DNA of 64,000 nt from Roseimicrobium sp. ORNL1 (GCF_011044495.1 NZ_CP049143.1:7192001-7256000), one strand, 5' to 3'; numbered from the stretch's first letter, positions 1 through 8,488 are shown. Numbers and translations: made by a program. Notes: a model not told the origin generated them from the letters alone.

Positions 1-861
1 CACAACACATCATTCCGGCTGCTCATGGTTGCAGCTCTGAGCGCGATGCTAACGCTCATTCCCACCATCGCCAACGCGCAGGCGGTCACCTATACTCAAG
101 GCGACCTTCTCCTCGGATTCCACAAAAATGGAGTCGATTACAATGTCGTAATCAACATCGGCCAAGCCTCGCTTTATCGGGATGCCCCCTCATCGTTCTC
201 CGTAAGCGTCGGTAATCTCGGAACTCTTTTGGGCAGCACCTTCGGTGCGACTTGGTATGAAGACGAAGGCCTTCAGTGGTCTGTGGTCGGCAATCCCAGG
301 GACTTTAACGGAGACAATGCGACCACCGATTACCTCACGTCGCCTCAACCGACGATAGGGATCCAAAGCACTCCCTTGAGCGCGAGTTCGGTCAACCGCG
401 GTCTCATATCCACCCGCTTCCAGACAATGAAGAACCAGTTCATTCTCCAGGACACGGCACTTGGCAATACCTATGCCGTTATCTGGGATCACACCATCAA
501 CAGCACCCCTTATATGGACTGGTCTGAAACGGTCAGCGCGGATGCCCCAAGCGGCTTGGTCTTTGGCGTGTTCAATCCATCGTTGATCGTTGGATCAAGC
601 GGCGACGGTATCGCCTACCCCGGAACCGCGCTGGATCTTTACCGGCTGGCGGGGGGGCAGAACGGCACTAACGGAGTGACCTACGAAGGAACCTTCACCA
701 TAGACAATACCGGGAGTGTCGTCTTCGCTGTGCCCGAACCCGGTCGAGCTCTGCTACTCAGCCTGGGCTTGTGCCTGCCCTTGCTGCGACGTCGCCGTGA
801 AACGCTTGCGTCCGTTACACTGGACGCCGCGCGACAGATGCCAGCGTCCTTGGCTGCCTAA
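1..861 (+). CDS. PEP-CTERM sorting-domain protein (5' end cut by window)
   Basis: This is a secreted protein of unknown function carrying a C-terminal PEP-CTERM-type signal: a VPEPG motif, a hydrophobic stretch (LLLSLGLCLPLL) and an Arg cluster (RRRRE). It is unusual in having about 20 further residues after the Arg cluster. The reading frame is open to base 1, and the bases before the first in-frame ATG (25) encode residues that extend the hydrophobic signal peptide (FRLLMVAALSAMLTL, ending near ANAQA). The true start therefore probably lies upstream of the window. The 278 visible residues after ATG 25 are rich in Gly, Ser, Thr and Asn, as usual for PEP-CTERM exoproteins. In known systems such proteins are processed by an exosortase and go to the cell surface or exopolysaccharide. 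No exosortase is visible here. Confidence 0.85.
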   Translation, partial: HNTSFRLLMVAALSAMLTLIPTIANAQAVTYTQGDLLLGFHKNGVDYNVVINIGQASLYRDAPSSFSVSVGNLGTLLGSTFGATWYEDEGLQWSVVGNPRDFNGDNATTDYLTSPQPTIGIQSTPLSASSVNRGLISTRFQTMKNQFILQDTALGNTYAVIWDHTINSTPYMDWSETVSADAPSGLVFGVFNPSLIVGSSGDGIAYPGTALDLYRLAGGQNGTNGVTYEGTFTIDNTGSVVFAVPEPGRALLLSLGLCLPLLRRRRETLASVTLDAARQMPASLAA

Positions 862-967
862 ATTGATCGCAAAATCCTCCGCTTCCCTGATGACTCTGCC
901 CTGATCTCTTCCTTGCGCACGCGCTCCACGCAGACCAGATTTCCGCGAGCAGGCGCGATTGCGTTGC

Positions 968-1663
968 ATGTGGAGTCACTTTTTTACATTTCTGGCAGGA
1001 GTCATATGCGGCCTTGGTGGGGTGAGCATCTGGTTCGGGCTGCGCTTCTTCGCGGATTTGCGCGCGACGAAGCATGCGGCGGCTGCGGATTTGTTTGCCA
1101 TGCTTCCCGGTGAGCGGGATCAGGCGGCGCTGGCTGCGGTGGAGGCCTGCAAGAACCGGCTGCGCTGGAACAAGAATCCAAATCCGGAGTGGCTGCCGCC
1201 GCTCGTGGATGAGATTCCCAAGCTGGTACGCGAAATCGCGGCGGTGTATCACCCCAACTCACCCCAACCCCTGCTCGCCCCGGGGCTCAGCCATTTCACG
1301 AAGGCCCTGCAACTTGCCGCAACGGACGTGACGGAATTCCTGCAAACACGCACGGTGGGCCGACTGGTGGATGTGAGCGCGCATACGGCCATCAAGACCT
1401 GGGAAAAAGGACGCGAAGTGATCCAACACGAAACCGTGCAGGCCCTGGGCAAGTGGTACCGCCGCATCCTGCCCGTGTGGCAGGTGCTCCGCTGGAACAG
1501 CCCCGTGGTCTGGGCCTCCATGGCCGTGTCCAACATCGCCGCGCGCACGTTGCAGCCCGCCATCATCGACATTGTAGCGCGCCGCGCCGTGGAGCTCTAC
1601 AGTGGACGGGTCGCAGGCACCTTCGAGATGGCGAAGCTGGAAGCTCCGAAGGATGACAAGTAG
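968..1663 (+). CDS. membrane-anchored hypothetical protein
   Basis: A 231-residue protein of unknown function. ATG 968 is preferred over the in-frame TTG at 959. The N-terminus (residues 3-22, FFTFLAGVICGLGGVSIWFG) is one hydrophobic segment, likely a membrane anchor. The rest is a soluble Ala/Arg-rich helical region, with a second moderately hydrophobic stretch around residues 175-195 (SPVVWASMAVSNIAARTL). Codon use and GC content match neighbouring genes. It is co-oriented with the glyoxalase-like gene 59 bp downstream. I recognise no family. Confidence 0.7.
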   Translation: MWSHFFTFLAGVICGLGGVSIWFGLRFFADLRATKHAAAADLFAMLPGERDQAALAAVEACKNRLRWNKNPNPEWLPPLVDEIPKLVREIAAVYHPNSPQPLLAPGLSHFTKALQLAATDVTEFLQTRTVGRLVDVSAHTAIKTWEKGREVIQHETVQALGKWYRRILPVWQVLRWNSPVVWASMAVSNIAARTLQPAIIDIVARRAVELYSGRVAGTFEMAKLEAPKDDK

Positions 1664-1722
1664 GGCGCTGTTTTTCCACATCGCCACTGGACCCGCCATC
1701 CAGCCGCGCCCAAGGTGGATGC

Positions 1723-2112
1723 ATGAGCGCCGAACCCGCCCCGACCACCGCCCGAGTGAGACGCATCAGCCCCATGCTCGCCGTGGCGGACATGGAGGAG
1801 ACGCTCGCCTTCTACACCACGGTGCTGGGTTTCACGGTGACCATGCAGTCGGCCGAGTACTCCATCGTCGCTCGCGATGGCGCCACCATCCACTTCATGA
1901 AGGCCGCGGACGAATCCGTGATGACCGCAGTACGAGGCCACACAGAGGTTTACATCGAAGTGGATGACATCCGCTCCGTGTACGAACACGCGAAGACCTG
2001 CAAGCTGCCGGGACGCATGACGGAGATCAAAGTCCGGGAGTACGGCATGACCGAGTTTCACATCGATGATCCGAACGACTGCCTCGTGTTCGTGGGGCAG
2101 GAGACGCGATAA
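1723..2112 (+). CDS. glyoxalase/VOC-superfamily protein
   Basis: A 129-residue single-domain protein of the vicinal oxygen chelate fold. It shows the usual opening of this family (PMLAVADMEETLAFYTTVLGF, residues about 17-37), a central strand with a possible metal-ligand His (HTEVYIEVDD) and the C-terminal FHIDDPNDCLVFVGQ strand typical of bleomycin-resistance/dioxygenase-like members. Substrate cannot be inferred. The family includes lyases, dioxygenases, and antibiotic- or metabolite-binding proteins. The stop codon lies 1 bp from the end of the convergent phosphatase gene, so the two transcripts must collide or overlap. Confidence 0.85.
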   Translation: MSAEPAPTTARVRRISPMLAVADMEETLAFYTTVLGFTVTMQSAEYSIVARDGATIHFMKAADESVMTAVRGHTEVYIEVDDIRSVYEHAKTCKLPGRMTEIKVREYGMTEFHIDDPNDCLVFVGQETR

Positions 2113-2113
2113 G

Positions 2114-2470
2114 CTATCCGCCAGCGCGGAGTTCCAGCAGCGCTTGTAGTTCCGGCTCGATGGATGCCTGCAGGAGCCGTTGCAGTTCCGGATCGAGATA
2201 GGTGTAGTCATCCGGAACGTCCAGCACCATCACGGGCGGGAGCTGCACCTCACGGAACTGCTCCTGGATGCGAGCCTTCTGCTTGTGCTCCATGACGAAG
2301 ATGACATCCGCCCACGCGACATCGGAGTCGCTGAGCCGCCGCCTTGCTTCCGACCTCACTCCAGCAGAGCGCACCTGCAGGCGCGTATCATGCCGATACA
2401 TGGCCTCCGCGGTGGGACTGCGCCACTGGTTCATGGCGCACACGAAGAGAACGCGGAGAGGATCTGGCAT
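2114..2470 (-). CDS. low-molecular-weight protein tyrosine phosphatase-like protein
   Basis: A 118-residue protein with the N-terminal phosphate-binding loop VCAMNQWRSPTAE (C-x5-R-S) of the COG4551-type small tyrosine phosphatases, directly after the first beta-strand (RVLFV). A DVPDDY motif near residue 86 fits the general-acid Asp region. It is shorter than classical LMW-PTPs (about 150 residues), as is normal for this subgroup. It lies 25 bp downstream of rluE on the same strand, so both may share a transcript. The substrate is unknown. Confidence 0.8.
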   Translation of the reverse strand: MPDPLRVLFVCAMNQWRSPTAEAMYRHDTRLQVRSAGVRSEARRRLSDSDVAWADVIFVMEHKQKARIQEQFREVQLPPVMVLDVPDDYTYLDPELQRLLQASIEPELQALLELRAGG

Positions 2471-2495
2471 GATCGATCAGTGACAGGCTCCTCAA

Positions 2496-3071
2496 TCAAT
2501 CTTGCTGCAGCACCAGCTTGATCTCCACCGGCGTAAGCTCCCGCCACTGTCCCTCTTTCAATCCTGACTCGCGCAACGCAAATGCGCCTATGGCCACGCG
2601 AATCAACCGTAGCGTGGGAAACCCCACGGCCGCCGTCATGCGCCGCACCTGTCGGTTCTTCCCTTCAGTCAGCGTGAGTTCCAGCCAGCTCGTGGGAACG
2701 CTCTTGCGTTCACGAATGGGCGGCACCCGCGGAGGATGTGGTGGGTCAGGCTCCACCAGCGTCGCCTTGCACGGCAGCGAGGTGAAATCCGGCAACTTCA
2801 CACCACGGCGAAGTTTTTCCAGGGCCGCTTCTTCAGGAATGCGTTCCACCTGGGCGTGATACGTGCGCGCATGCCCGTGCCTGGGATGCAACAGCCGCTC
2901 GTTCCACTTTGCCTCGTCGCTCAACAACAGCAATCCCTCCGAGTCCGAATCCAGCCGCCCGATGGGATACACATCCTTGGGAAAGCCAAACTCTGCGAGC
3001 ACGCGATGCGTGGGATGCTCTTTGGTGAACTGCGAGAGCACGCCGTAGGGCTTGTAGAAGGCGAGGAGCAA
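2496..3071 (-). CDS. rluE: 23S rRNA pseudouridine synthase RluE-like
   Basis: A 191-residue enzyme of the RsuA/RluB/E/F pseudouridine synthase family that isomerises a uridine in rRNA. The catalytic-Asp motif GRLDSDSEGLLLL lies at about residues 38-50. The C-terminal ENRQVRRM-like element appears as EGKNRQVRRMTAAVGFPTLRLIR. No S4 domain is present, which suits RluE, the short S4-less member. The start is a TTG at 3071: an in-frame TAA lies 15 nt upstream and no ATG is available before the conserved FYKPYGV block. An imperfect AT-rich inverted repeat lies immediately upstream. Confidence 0.88.
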   Translation of the reverse strand: MLLAFYKPYGVLSQFTKEHPTHRVLAEFGFPKDVYPIGRLDSDSEGLLLLSDEAKWNERLLHPRHGHARTYHAQVERIPEEAALEKLRRGVKLPDFTSLPCKATLVEPDPPHPPRVPPIRERKSVPTSWLELTLTEGKNRQVRRMTAAVGFPTLRLIRVAIGAFALRESGLKEGQWRELTPVEIKLVLQQD

Positions 3072-3079
3072 GAGGGCGA

Positions 3080-3236
3080 AAGGTTATGGGGTTATAAGCT
3101 ACGAGTTAAGGGTGATGAGTGGGGCAAAAGGCCTGCTCGGAGTTGGCTGAAAATGAAATCCGTTGGGTGCGCAGAAGGCAGGCGAGAACATCCAACTCAT
3201 AACCAATAACCCCTAACTTCTCACTACTAACTTTTT
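3080..3236. repeat. imperfect AT-rich inverted repeat between rluE and membrane operon
   Basis: This gap and the end of the neighbouring gene contain reiterated words (GGTTATGGGGTTATAAG; later ATAACCAATAACCCCTAACTT). Read on opposite strands they pair imperfectly over about 25 nt. The local base composition is much more AT-rich than the surroundings. It resembles a degenerate inverted-repeat element. The boundaries are approximate. Confidence 0.4.
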
Positions 3237-4175
3237 CACTCCCGCCACCACCCAGAATACCGGGTTCACAAACAACGCCAGCAACAGCAGTTTGTGATAC
3301 AGGAAGCCGAGCTGCATCACCTCCGTCACGGTGCTGTGGAAAACATACAGCGAGATGCCAAAGAAAAGGGCGATGCGTCGATTGTTCAGGCCGAGGAAAA
3401 CGAGCAGTTCCAGCGGCAGCGCAGCCGCAAGGATCACCGCTGTGATCATGGGATGGTCCACCATCCACTGCCCGATCCAGGCACTGCTCTCGGCAATCCG
3501 TGGAACAAGATGATCATAAAAGCCCATACCCTCTGACTTCACCACCTGTAGGCCGAAATAGGGTGTATCAGAAATCCAGTCACCCTTCGACTCGATCAGC
3601 TTCGTGACAGCGGAGACCACATAGGTAGCGGCCAGAGCCTGACGGCCCCAATCCATCGCGAGTTGCTGCCGGTCAAAACCACGCGGCATGGGGAGATGTG
3701 TGCGCGGTTGAATCGCGGCCCACACATATGCCATCCACTGGGCCAGCAACACCACCGTGAGCACCTGCGTGGTGTGGCCAATGGCACCCTGGGAATTTCC
3801 CAGCACGCCAAGACCTACGCTGGCCACCAGCACGGGAAACAGCGTGAGCACTGGCATCACATTCGCTACATAGAGCAGAAGGCAAGCCGCCCACAGCAGC
3901 GCGAGATACGACGAGAGTTGGGCATCCCCCAGCCAGGTGAAGTCCACCCCCCACACGGCGAGACCATGCGGCTGGGGATATTGATCAAAGGGAGAAGGCT
4001 GGCGCAATGTGAGCCAGGCCGCCCAGGCGATGATGCCGCGCATGGTGAGCGTCTCCCACCACGCATGGCGCATGGGTTCGAGGGCGAACCAGAAGCGCAG
4101 GAAACGCTTCCACAGGGGGGCACTCGAGGGACCGGTATTCTCCTCATGCGGAGCGGCGGTAGCGATCGCACTCAT
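3213..4175 (-). CDS. polytopic membrane protein (HTTM-like)
   Basis: A 320-residue protein with about seven or eight hydrophobic segments, for example GIIAWAAWLTL, LALLWAACLLLYVANVMPVL, ALAATYVVSAVTKLIE and TAVILAAALPLELLVFLGL. The architecture resembles HTTM-domain proteins (the membrane part related to vitamin-K-dependent carboxylases), but I see no catalytic residues that settle this. ATG 4175 overlaps the stop of the upstream gene as ATGA, so the two are translationally coupled. A longer frame upstream is open, but it lies inside the neighbouring gene and is rejected. Partner: the 177-residue protein at 4172-4705, whose product may act with this one. Confidence 0.8.
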   Translation of the reverse strand: MSAIATAAPHEENTGPSSAPLWKRFLRFWFALEPMRHAWWETLTMRGIIAWAAWLTLRQPSPFDQYPQPHGLAVWGVDFTWLGDAQLSSYLALLWAACLLLYVANVMPVLTLFPVLVASVGLGVLGNSQGAIGHTTQVLTVVLLAQWMAYVWAAIQPRTHLPMPRGFDRQQLAMDWGRQALAATYVVSAVTKLIESKGDWISDTPYFGLQVVKSEGMGFYDHLVPRIAESSAWIGQWMVDHPMITAVILAAALPLELLVFLGLNNRRIALFFGISLYVFHSTVTEVMQLGFLYHKLLLLALFVNPVFWVVAGVKKLVVRS

Positions 4176-4705
4176 GACTTCACCTCCCCCACGAGCTTGT
4201 CGCGTTTCACAATCTTCCCATCCTCCAAAGTGATATCGACCTGATAAAGGCGGAACCCGGGATACTTCCGCACTTCTTCCAGTGCCTTGCTGGTGTCGCG
4301 CAATTGCTTGAGCGTCGCGTCGCCGGCAGGGCGGCATTCCTCGCCACTCATCTCCACCAGGCGTTTGCGGTACTTGGTTCCCGCAGCAGTGGCCTCTTCC
4401 TTGAGCCTCCGCACCTCTGCCTTCAGGAACTGGTCATACGTTTTCTTCACTCCTGAACCCCAATTGCCGAACGTGGGAACCAGCGCCACGGGCTTGTCGT
4501 TCAGGTCCGTGACGTACACATAGTACGCCGTCGGCTCGAACGTCGAATACATCGGGAAGTTCGAGAAGGGGTACCACTCCCCGTGCTGCTTGGCATCGGG
4601 GTGGTTCCGCGTGAGGAACGGCACCAGTGCGCCGCTCACAAAAACAAAAAACCAGTGCAGCTTGAAGGGAATCCAAGCAATGCACTGGCGGAGTCGGTTC
4701 ATCAT
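4172..4705 (-). CDS. hypothetical protein with N-terminal membrane segment
   Basis: A 177-residue protein of unknown function. Residues 11-30 (WIPFKLHWFFVFVSGALVPF) form one membrane segment. A YPFSNFPMYS motif follows at about residues 46-55, then a soluble charged region with a helical Lys/Glu-rich section. The PFSNFPMYS-type motif recurs in membrane-associated partners of HTTM-like proteins (recalled, not checked). The stop overlaps the start of the next gene by ATGA, indicating an operon. Start ATG 4705 has a second Met directly after it. Confidence 0.75.
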   Translation of the reverse strand: MMNRLRQCIAWIPFKLHWFFVFVSGALVPFLTRNHPDAKQHGEWYPFSNFPMYSTFEPTAYYVYVTDLNDKPVALVPTFGNWGSGVKKTYDQFLKAEVRRLKEEATAAGTKYRKRLVEMSGEECRPAGDATLKQLRDTSKALEEVRKYPGFRLYQVDITLEDGKIVKRDKLVGEVKS

Positions 4706-4719
4706 TGAGAAGTAGTGGA

Positions 4720-4748
4720 GTGCGCGCCCCGGCTCCCGCTGCGCGCAC
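4720..4748. repeat. GC-rich hairpin between FKBP gene and membrane operon
   Basis: Arms of 8 bp (GTGCGCGC at 4720-4727 and GCGCGCAC at 4741-4748) enclose a 13-nt loop, 19 bp beyond the FKBP stop on the minus strand. There is no T tract, so it is not a classical intrinsic terminator. It may act as an mRNA 3'-end stabiliser. Confidence 0.4.
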
Positions 4749-4766
4749 CTTGCGAAGCGCGGCGCG

Positions 4767-5558
4767 TTACTTGGCTTCGCCGCCGACGTTCAGGAGTTCC
4801 ACTTCGAATACGAGCGTGGAGTTCGGACCGATCTTCGGGGGCTGCACCTGCTCACCGTAGGCCAGCTTGGAGGGGATGTAGAACTTGTACTTGCTACCCA
4901 CGGGCATGAGCTGCACGCCTTCGGTCCAGCCGGGGATCACTTCGTTCAGGCGGAAGGTGGCGGGCTGGCCATGCTTCTCGGAGCTGTCGAATTCGTCGCC
5001 GCTGATGAGCGTGCCCTTGTAGTGCACAGTCACTTCATCGGTGGCCTTGGGCTTGGGGCCGTCCGCCTTCTTGAGCACTTCATACTGCAGGCCGCTGGCC
5101 GTGGTGGTCACGCCTTCACGCTTGGCGTTTGTCGCGAGGAACTTTTCACCCTCTTCCTTGTTCTTGGGGCCGGACTTGGAAAGTTCGTTCATCACCTTTT
5201 CCATCTCTTCCTGGCGCTTGGCCAGTTCCACCCGCTGCTTGGCTTCCATCGTCGCCTGGAAGGACTGCATGGCTGCCATCAATTCAGCCTCGGTGTACTT
5301 GCCATCCTTCTTTTCAGCGAGCGCATCCTTGATGCCCTGCACCAAAGTATCCGGCACGATTTCGATGCCATCGCGCTTGAAATTGGAGCCAATCTGGGTG
5401 CCGATGAAATAGCTCACCTTGTCCTGCTGGGCAGGGTCTTCCTTCGCGGGAGCCGCAGCGGGAGCGGCGGGTTTGGCATCAGCGGGCTTGTTCTCCTGCG
5501 CGCCAAGAGTGGCGACGGTAGCAAGAGCGAGGACAGGGCACAGGAGGATGGATTTCAT
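4767..5558 (-). CDS. exported FKBP-type peptidyl-prolyl isomerase
   Basis: A 263-residue Mip/FkpA-like isomerase. It has an N-terminal signal peptide (about 20 residues, ending near LGAQ), an Ala/Pro-rich linker (residues 21-45), a helical dimerisation region of the FKBP_N type (about 46-145, with KVSYFIGTQIGSNF) and a C-terminal FKBP domain (about 150-260). The FKBP domain includes VTVHYKGTLISGDEFDSS, VIPGWTEGVQLMPVGSK and the LAYGEQ loop. It would catalyse cis-trans prolyl isomerisation during folding of exported proteins. It is divergent from the sigma factor gene across a 356-bp gap. Confidence 0.93.
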   Translation of the reverse strand: MKSILLCPVLALATVATLGAQENKPADAKPAAPAAAPAKEDPAQQDKVSYFIGTQIGSNFKRDGIEIVPDTLVQGIKDALAEKKDGKYTEAELMAAMQSFQATMEAKQRVELAKRQEEMEKVMNELSKSGPKNKEEGEKFLATNAKREGVTTTASGLQYEVLKKADGPKPKATDEVTVHYKGTLISGDEFDSSEKHGQPATFRLNEVIPGWTEGVQLMPVGSKYKFYIPSKLAYGEQVQPPKIGPNSTLVFEVELLNVGGEAK

Positions 5559-5914
5559 GGTAGAGCCCGAAACCTACGCCGCGTGTCGCACGGTCGTCAA
5601 GGAGTCCGCGGATTATTCACCACGTGTAGCAAATCGGGACAAAGCCCTCAAAAGCGGCCGCGAGATGCGCTGAAGTGGCAGCCGGGCTCAGTTGCCCTTT
5701 CACTTCAGATCGAACAGCTTCCACGCAGCATGTTCCAAAGACGCGGAAACTCGTGTCCTACGCGCGCTCCGATTTGACCGTGGGCGGTTGCGGCGGACAT
5801 GTCCAGGCGACAATTTTGCCCCTGAAAGACGTGCTTGGCTTGACCGGTCACCGGGTTTCCTCCGAAACTTGGTCATCCGGTTGAATAACCCCCCCTACGC
5901 TCCCGTCAGTACCC
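5559..5914. other. divergent intergenic region (356 bp) without gene
   Basis: This separates the FKBP gene (minus) from the ECF sigma factor gene (plus) and must hold both promoters. I see no convincing open reading frame, RNA gene or clear -35/-10 pair. A GGAAACT word (5746-5752) and GAAACTT (5864-5870) resemble -35 elements of ECF-dependent promoters (GGAACTT-like), but no matching -10 stands out. Confidence 0.5.
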
Positions 5915-6535
5915 ATGAACGACCCCGCCGTGGCTTCTTCCGCCGCCCAGCCCTCCAGCGAGGTCGCCGACTTGGAACTCGTCAAACGGTGCCAGCGCGG
6001 CGACGCGCGGTCGTTTGATCTGCTTGTCACTCGTTATCGCGGAAAGGTTTACGGCATGTGCTACCACCTTGTACAGAACGACCAGGATGCATGGGACCTC
6101 GCCCAAGAGGCCTTCATCAAGGCGTGGAAGGCGCTGCCCTCGTTCAAGGGGGACTCGTCCTTCTACACGTGGCTGTACCGCATCGCCCACAACACCTCCT
6201 ACGACTGGCTCCGCAAAAAACGGATCCAGAGCGACGGGGAGTTCAACGATGAAATAGGCCGCCCCGTGGCCGCCGGCGCGGAGGCCGTGCCGAAAGGCGA
6301 CTTCGCTCCCGACGAAGCGTTGAAGAACCGCGAGTTGGGTGCACGTATCCATGAAGCCATCGCGCAGCTCAGCCCGGACCACCGCACCGTCATTCTCCTG
6401 CGGGAGGTGGAGGGTCACAGCTACGAGGAAATCGCACAAGCAACCAGCAGCAGCCTCGGCACCGTGATGAGCCGCCTTTTCTACGCCCGCAAAAAGCTTC
6501 AAGAACTGCTCAAGGACACTTATGAAAACGCCTGA
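5915..6535 (+). CDS. ECF-family RNA polymerase sigma factor
   Basis: A 206-residue group-4 sigma factor. Region 2 spans about residues 20-95 (LVKRCQRGDARSFDLLV, DAWDLAQEAFIKAWKAL, FYTWLYRIAHNTSYDWLRKK). Region 4 spans about 140-195 (LSPDHRTVILLREVEGHSYEEIAQATSSSLGTVMSRLFYARKKL). There is no region 1.1 or 3. Its last 14 bases overlap the next gene, which encodes the likely anti-sigma factor. Expected role: redirect polymerase to a small envelope or stress regulon, probably including its own promoter. Confidence 0.95.
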   Translation: MNDPAVASSAAQPSSEVADLELVKRCQRGDARSFDLLVTRYRGKVYGMCYHLVQNDQDAWDLAQEAFIKAWKALPSFKGDSSFYTWLYRIAHNTSYDWLRKKRIQSDGEFNDEIGRPVAAGAEAVPKGDFAPDEALKNRELGARIHEAIAQLSPDHRTVILLREVEGHSYEEIAQATSSSLGTVMSRLFYARKKLQELLKDTYENA

Positions 6536-7172
6536 TGATCAATTGCTGGGCCGCTGGCTCGACGGGGAGCTGACCCCCGAAGAGACCGCCCGCTTCGAGG
6601 CCATGATGGCTGCCGACCCCGCCCTGCGCGAGGAGGCCCAGTCCATGAAAAAGATGGGCGAGGCCATCCGCGCCCACGTGACCATGGAGCGTGAGGTGCC
6701 CCATGCGGACTTCTTCAATTCCCAAATCATGGAGCACATCACGGCCGAGCAGCAGGCTGAACAGCGCGCCAAGACCGGCAGCAAGGCCACTGCCTCCGCA
6801 GGCTGGCTGGACTGGTTGCGCACTCCCTGGGTCTACGCCGGGGCCGCTGCTGTGCTGGTGGCGGGCTTCTTCCTGCTTCAGAATCGTCCGCTGAGCACGG
6901 ATGGCCACACCCAGATCCTGAGCCTCTACGCCCCCAGTGCCACCGTGAAGGCCACGGCCAGCTACAACGCGGACGCGGACGCCACCGTGCTGATGCTCGA
7001 TGGACTCGAAGCCATCCCAGCAGACCGCAACGTGGCCGGGTTCAACGTCCACCACAGCGAGAACGACGCCCAGATGGCGACCACGACGCTCTTTGATGAT
7101 CACGGTGGCGTGCTCCTCGTGATGTCCAAGGATGCCGCCAGCCGACCGCTGGTGATGGGTGCGGGACTCTAA
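6522..7172 (+). CDS. membrane anti-sigma factor
   Basis: A 216-residue protein translationally coupled to the sigma gene (14-bp overlap). The N-terminus (about residues 1-60, LLGRWLDGELTPEETARFEAMMAADPALREE) is the short helical domain typical of anti-sigma factors. A single membrane segment lies at about residues 104-122 (WVYAGAAAVLVAGFFLL), with a periplasmic sensor part behind it. The HxxxCxxC zinc motif of ZAS anti-sigma factors is absent: the protein has no Cys in the N-terminal domain. It is therefore a non-zinc, RseA-like or FecR-like arrangement (inference). Confidence 0.85.
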   Translation: MKTPDDQLLGRWLDGELTPEETARFEAMMAADPALREEAQSMKKMGEAIRAHVTMEREVPHADFFNSQIMEHITAEQQAEQRAKTGSKATASAGWLDWLRTPWVYAGAAAVLVAGFFLLQNRPLSTDGHTQILSLYAPSATVKATASYNADADATVLMLDGLEAIPADRNVAGFNVHHSENDAQMATTTLFDDHGGVLLVMSKDAASRPLVMGAGL

Positions 7173-7189
7173 GCGAAGGTGTGTTCTTG

Positions 7190-7747
7190 ATGCGACCCAC
7201 CACCATCACCTCCCTGCTGGGGCTGGCCTTCATGGCCCTCGCCCCGGTTCTCTCTGCCCAGACCGCGCCGGCACCGGCACCGGCCGCAGCGCCTGTCACA
7301 CCATCCATTTCCGCTGAGAAGACAGCGAAGGACGGCCAGGTGTGGGGTGCCCTCATCTACGGCGCTCCCAAGGCGCCGGAAGGAAAAGGTGAGGCAATCT
7401 CCCCACCCGAATTCCCCGACCTGCAGAAGCGGTTGGGCAAGGCGTTTCCGTTCAAGCATTTCGAAATACTGGGCCAGCACAGCCAGGTGGTCTTTCGCGA
7501 GTACGAGTCCTGGGTTGTCCCGTCCAAGGATGTCTTCCTCAAGCTGGACTCCAAGGGAACCACCGCGGACGGCAGCCTCAATCTGCACCTGCAGTTCTGG
7601 CAGGGACAGCAGGTGCTGGTGAAAACAGACACCGTCCTGCGCAAAGGCAGCCCGCTTTTCATTGGTGGACCGAAGTGGCGGGATGGTCAGATCATTTTTG
7701 TGCTCCTGCTGAAGGACGCTGAAGTCGCGCAGGTGCAGAAGAAGTAG
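7190..7747 (+). CDS. secreted hypothetical protein
   Basis: A 185-residue exported protein of unknown function. ATG 7190 is chosen over the in-frame GTG at 7181 because a GAAGG sequence sits about 9 nt before it and it begins a clean signal peptide (MRPTTITSLLGLAFMALAPVLSAQ). An Ala/Pro linker follows, then a compact beta-rich domain without recognised motifs. It lies 17 bp downstream of the anti-sigma gene on the same strand, so it is probably part of the sigma operon and a candidate envelope component sensed or regulated by that system. Confidence 0.75.
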   Translation: MRPTTITSLLGLAFMALAPVLSAQTAPAPAPAAAPVTPSISAEKTAKDGQVWGALIYGAPKAPEGKGEAISPPEFPDLQKRLGKAFPFKHFEILGQHSQVVFREYESWVVPSKDVFLKLDSKGTTADGSLNLHLQFWQGQQVLVKTDTVLRKGSPLFIGGPKWRDGQIIFVLLLKDAEVAQVQKK

Positions 7748-8008
7748 AGCTACCACTTCGAACTTCTGGAAGGCAACGCCTTCCCAAGGATGGGGGGCAC
7801 TCCTGCCAATAGACGCTAACTTAAGTTGCCTTGGATGTTTGTCCCTCCGGGAGCAAATTCCATCATGCCACATCAATCGAAACGAGCTGATACCCTCACC
7901 ATTCTTAAGTTTGCGCCTATGGCACTCCTGCCCCCTTTGTGCTGAGTGGTGCAGCGAGGAAGCTCAACTCCGGCTCGACACTCTGCGCATCCTGCGCACC
8001 GTGGTTTC
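7748..8008. other. intergenic region with small hairpin
   Basis: A 261-bp gap. A perfect 7-bp hairpin (GGAAGGC at 7768-7774, GCCTTCC at 7778-7784) follows the upstream stop by 21 nt, without a T tract. A 12-bp direct repeat GGCACTCCTGCC occurs at 7796-7807 and 7921-7932. I see no gene in it. Confidence 0.5.
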
Positions 8009-8488
8009 ATGACCTCCACCAAGGGCGCGCGCACGCTTAAAGTCCTCATGGGCCTCGCCCTCATCATCATGGGCGCGATTGCCACCGGAGTGCTTTGGGT
8101 TTCCTACAAACGGGCGGAAGAGACCCGCCACTGGAAGCCCGTGCCTGCGGTCATCACCGTCTCCCTCCTGCTTACCGAGCGCCCCACGCACAACTCCCCC
8201 CTCGCCTACCGGCCGGAGATTCACTACCACTACACGATCGAGGGAAAGCAGCACACTTCCACCCACATCCGCCGCGTGGAAGGCCGCTCCTCCCACAAGG
8301 AAGGCGCCGAGGCCAGGTTGGAAGAGTATCCCGTGGGCAAGGAAGTCACCGCCTGGGTGAATCCCGCCGACCACGACTTTGCGCTCCTGGAGCACTCCTC
8401 ACGCGCTGCCCTCTACAGCATCTGGTTCCCCTGTCTTTTCATCGTGGGTGGCTTGGGGATGATCATCTCGGCGCTACGGCAGAAGTAG
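8009..8488 (+). CDS. DUF3592-like membrane protein
   Basis: A 159-residue protein with an N-terminal membrane segment (residues about 12-32, LMGLALIIMGAIATGVLWVSY), an extracytoplasmic beta domain (WKPVPAVITVSLLL, RPEIHYHYTIEGKQHTS, YPVGKEVTAWVNPADHDFALLE) and a C-terminal membrane segment (YSIWFPCLFIVGGLGMIISAL). This order, with the YPVGxxVTVWVNPxDP-type motif, is characteristic of DUF3592. The function of the family is unknown. ATG 8009 is preferred because an upstream in-frame start would put a charged stretch before the first membrane segment. Confidence 0.8.
   Translation: MTSTKGARTLKVLMGLALIIMGAIATGVLWVSYKRAEETRHWKPVPAVITVSLLLTERPTHNSPLAYRPEIHYHYTIEGKQHTSTHIRRVEGRSSHKEGAEARLEEYPVGKEVTAWVNPADHDFALLEHSSRAALYSIWFPCLFIVGGLGMIISALRQK

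Noticed and set aside
4172-4337. N-terminal extension of the HTTM-like gene
   Set aside because: It lies fully inside the upstream gene; ATG 4175 with ATGA overlap is the natural start.
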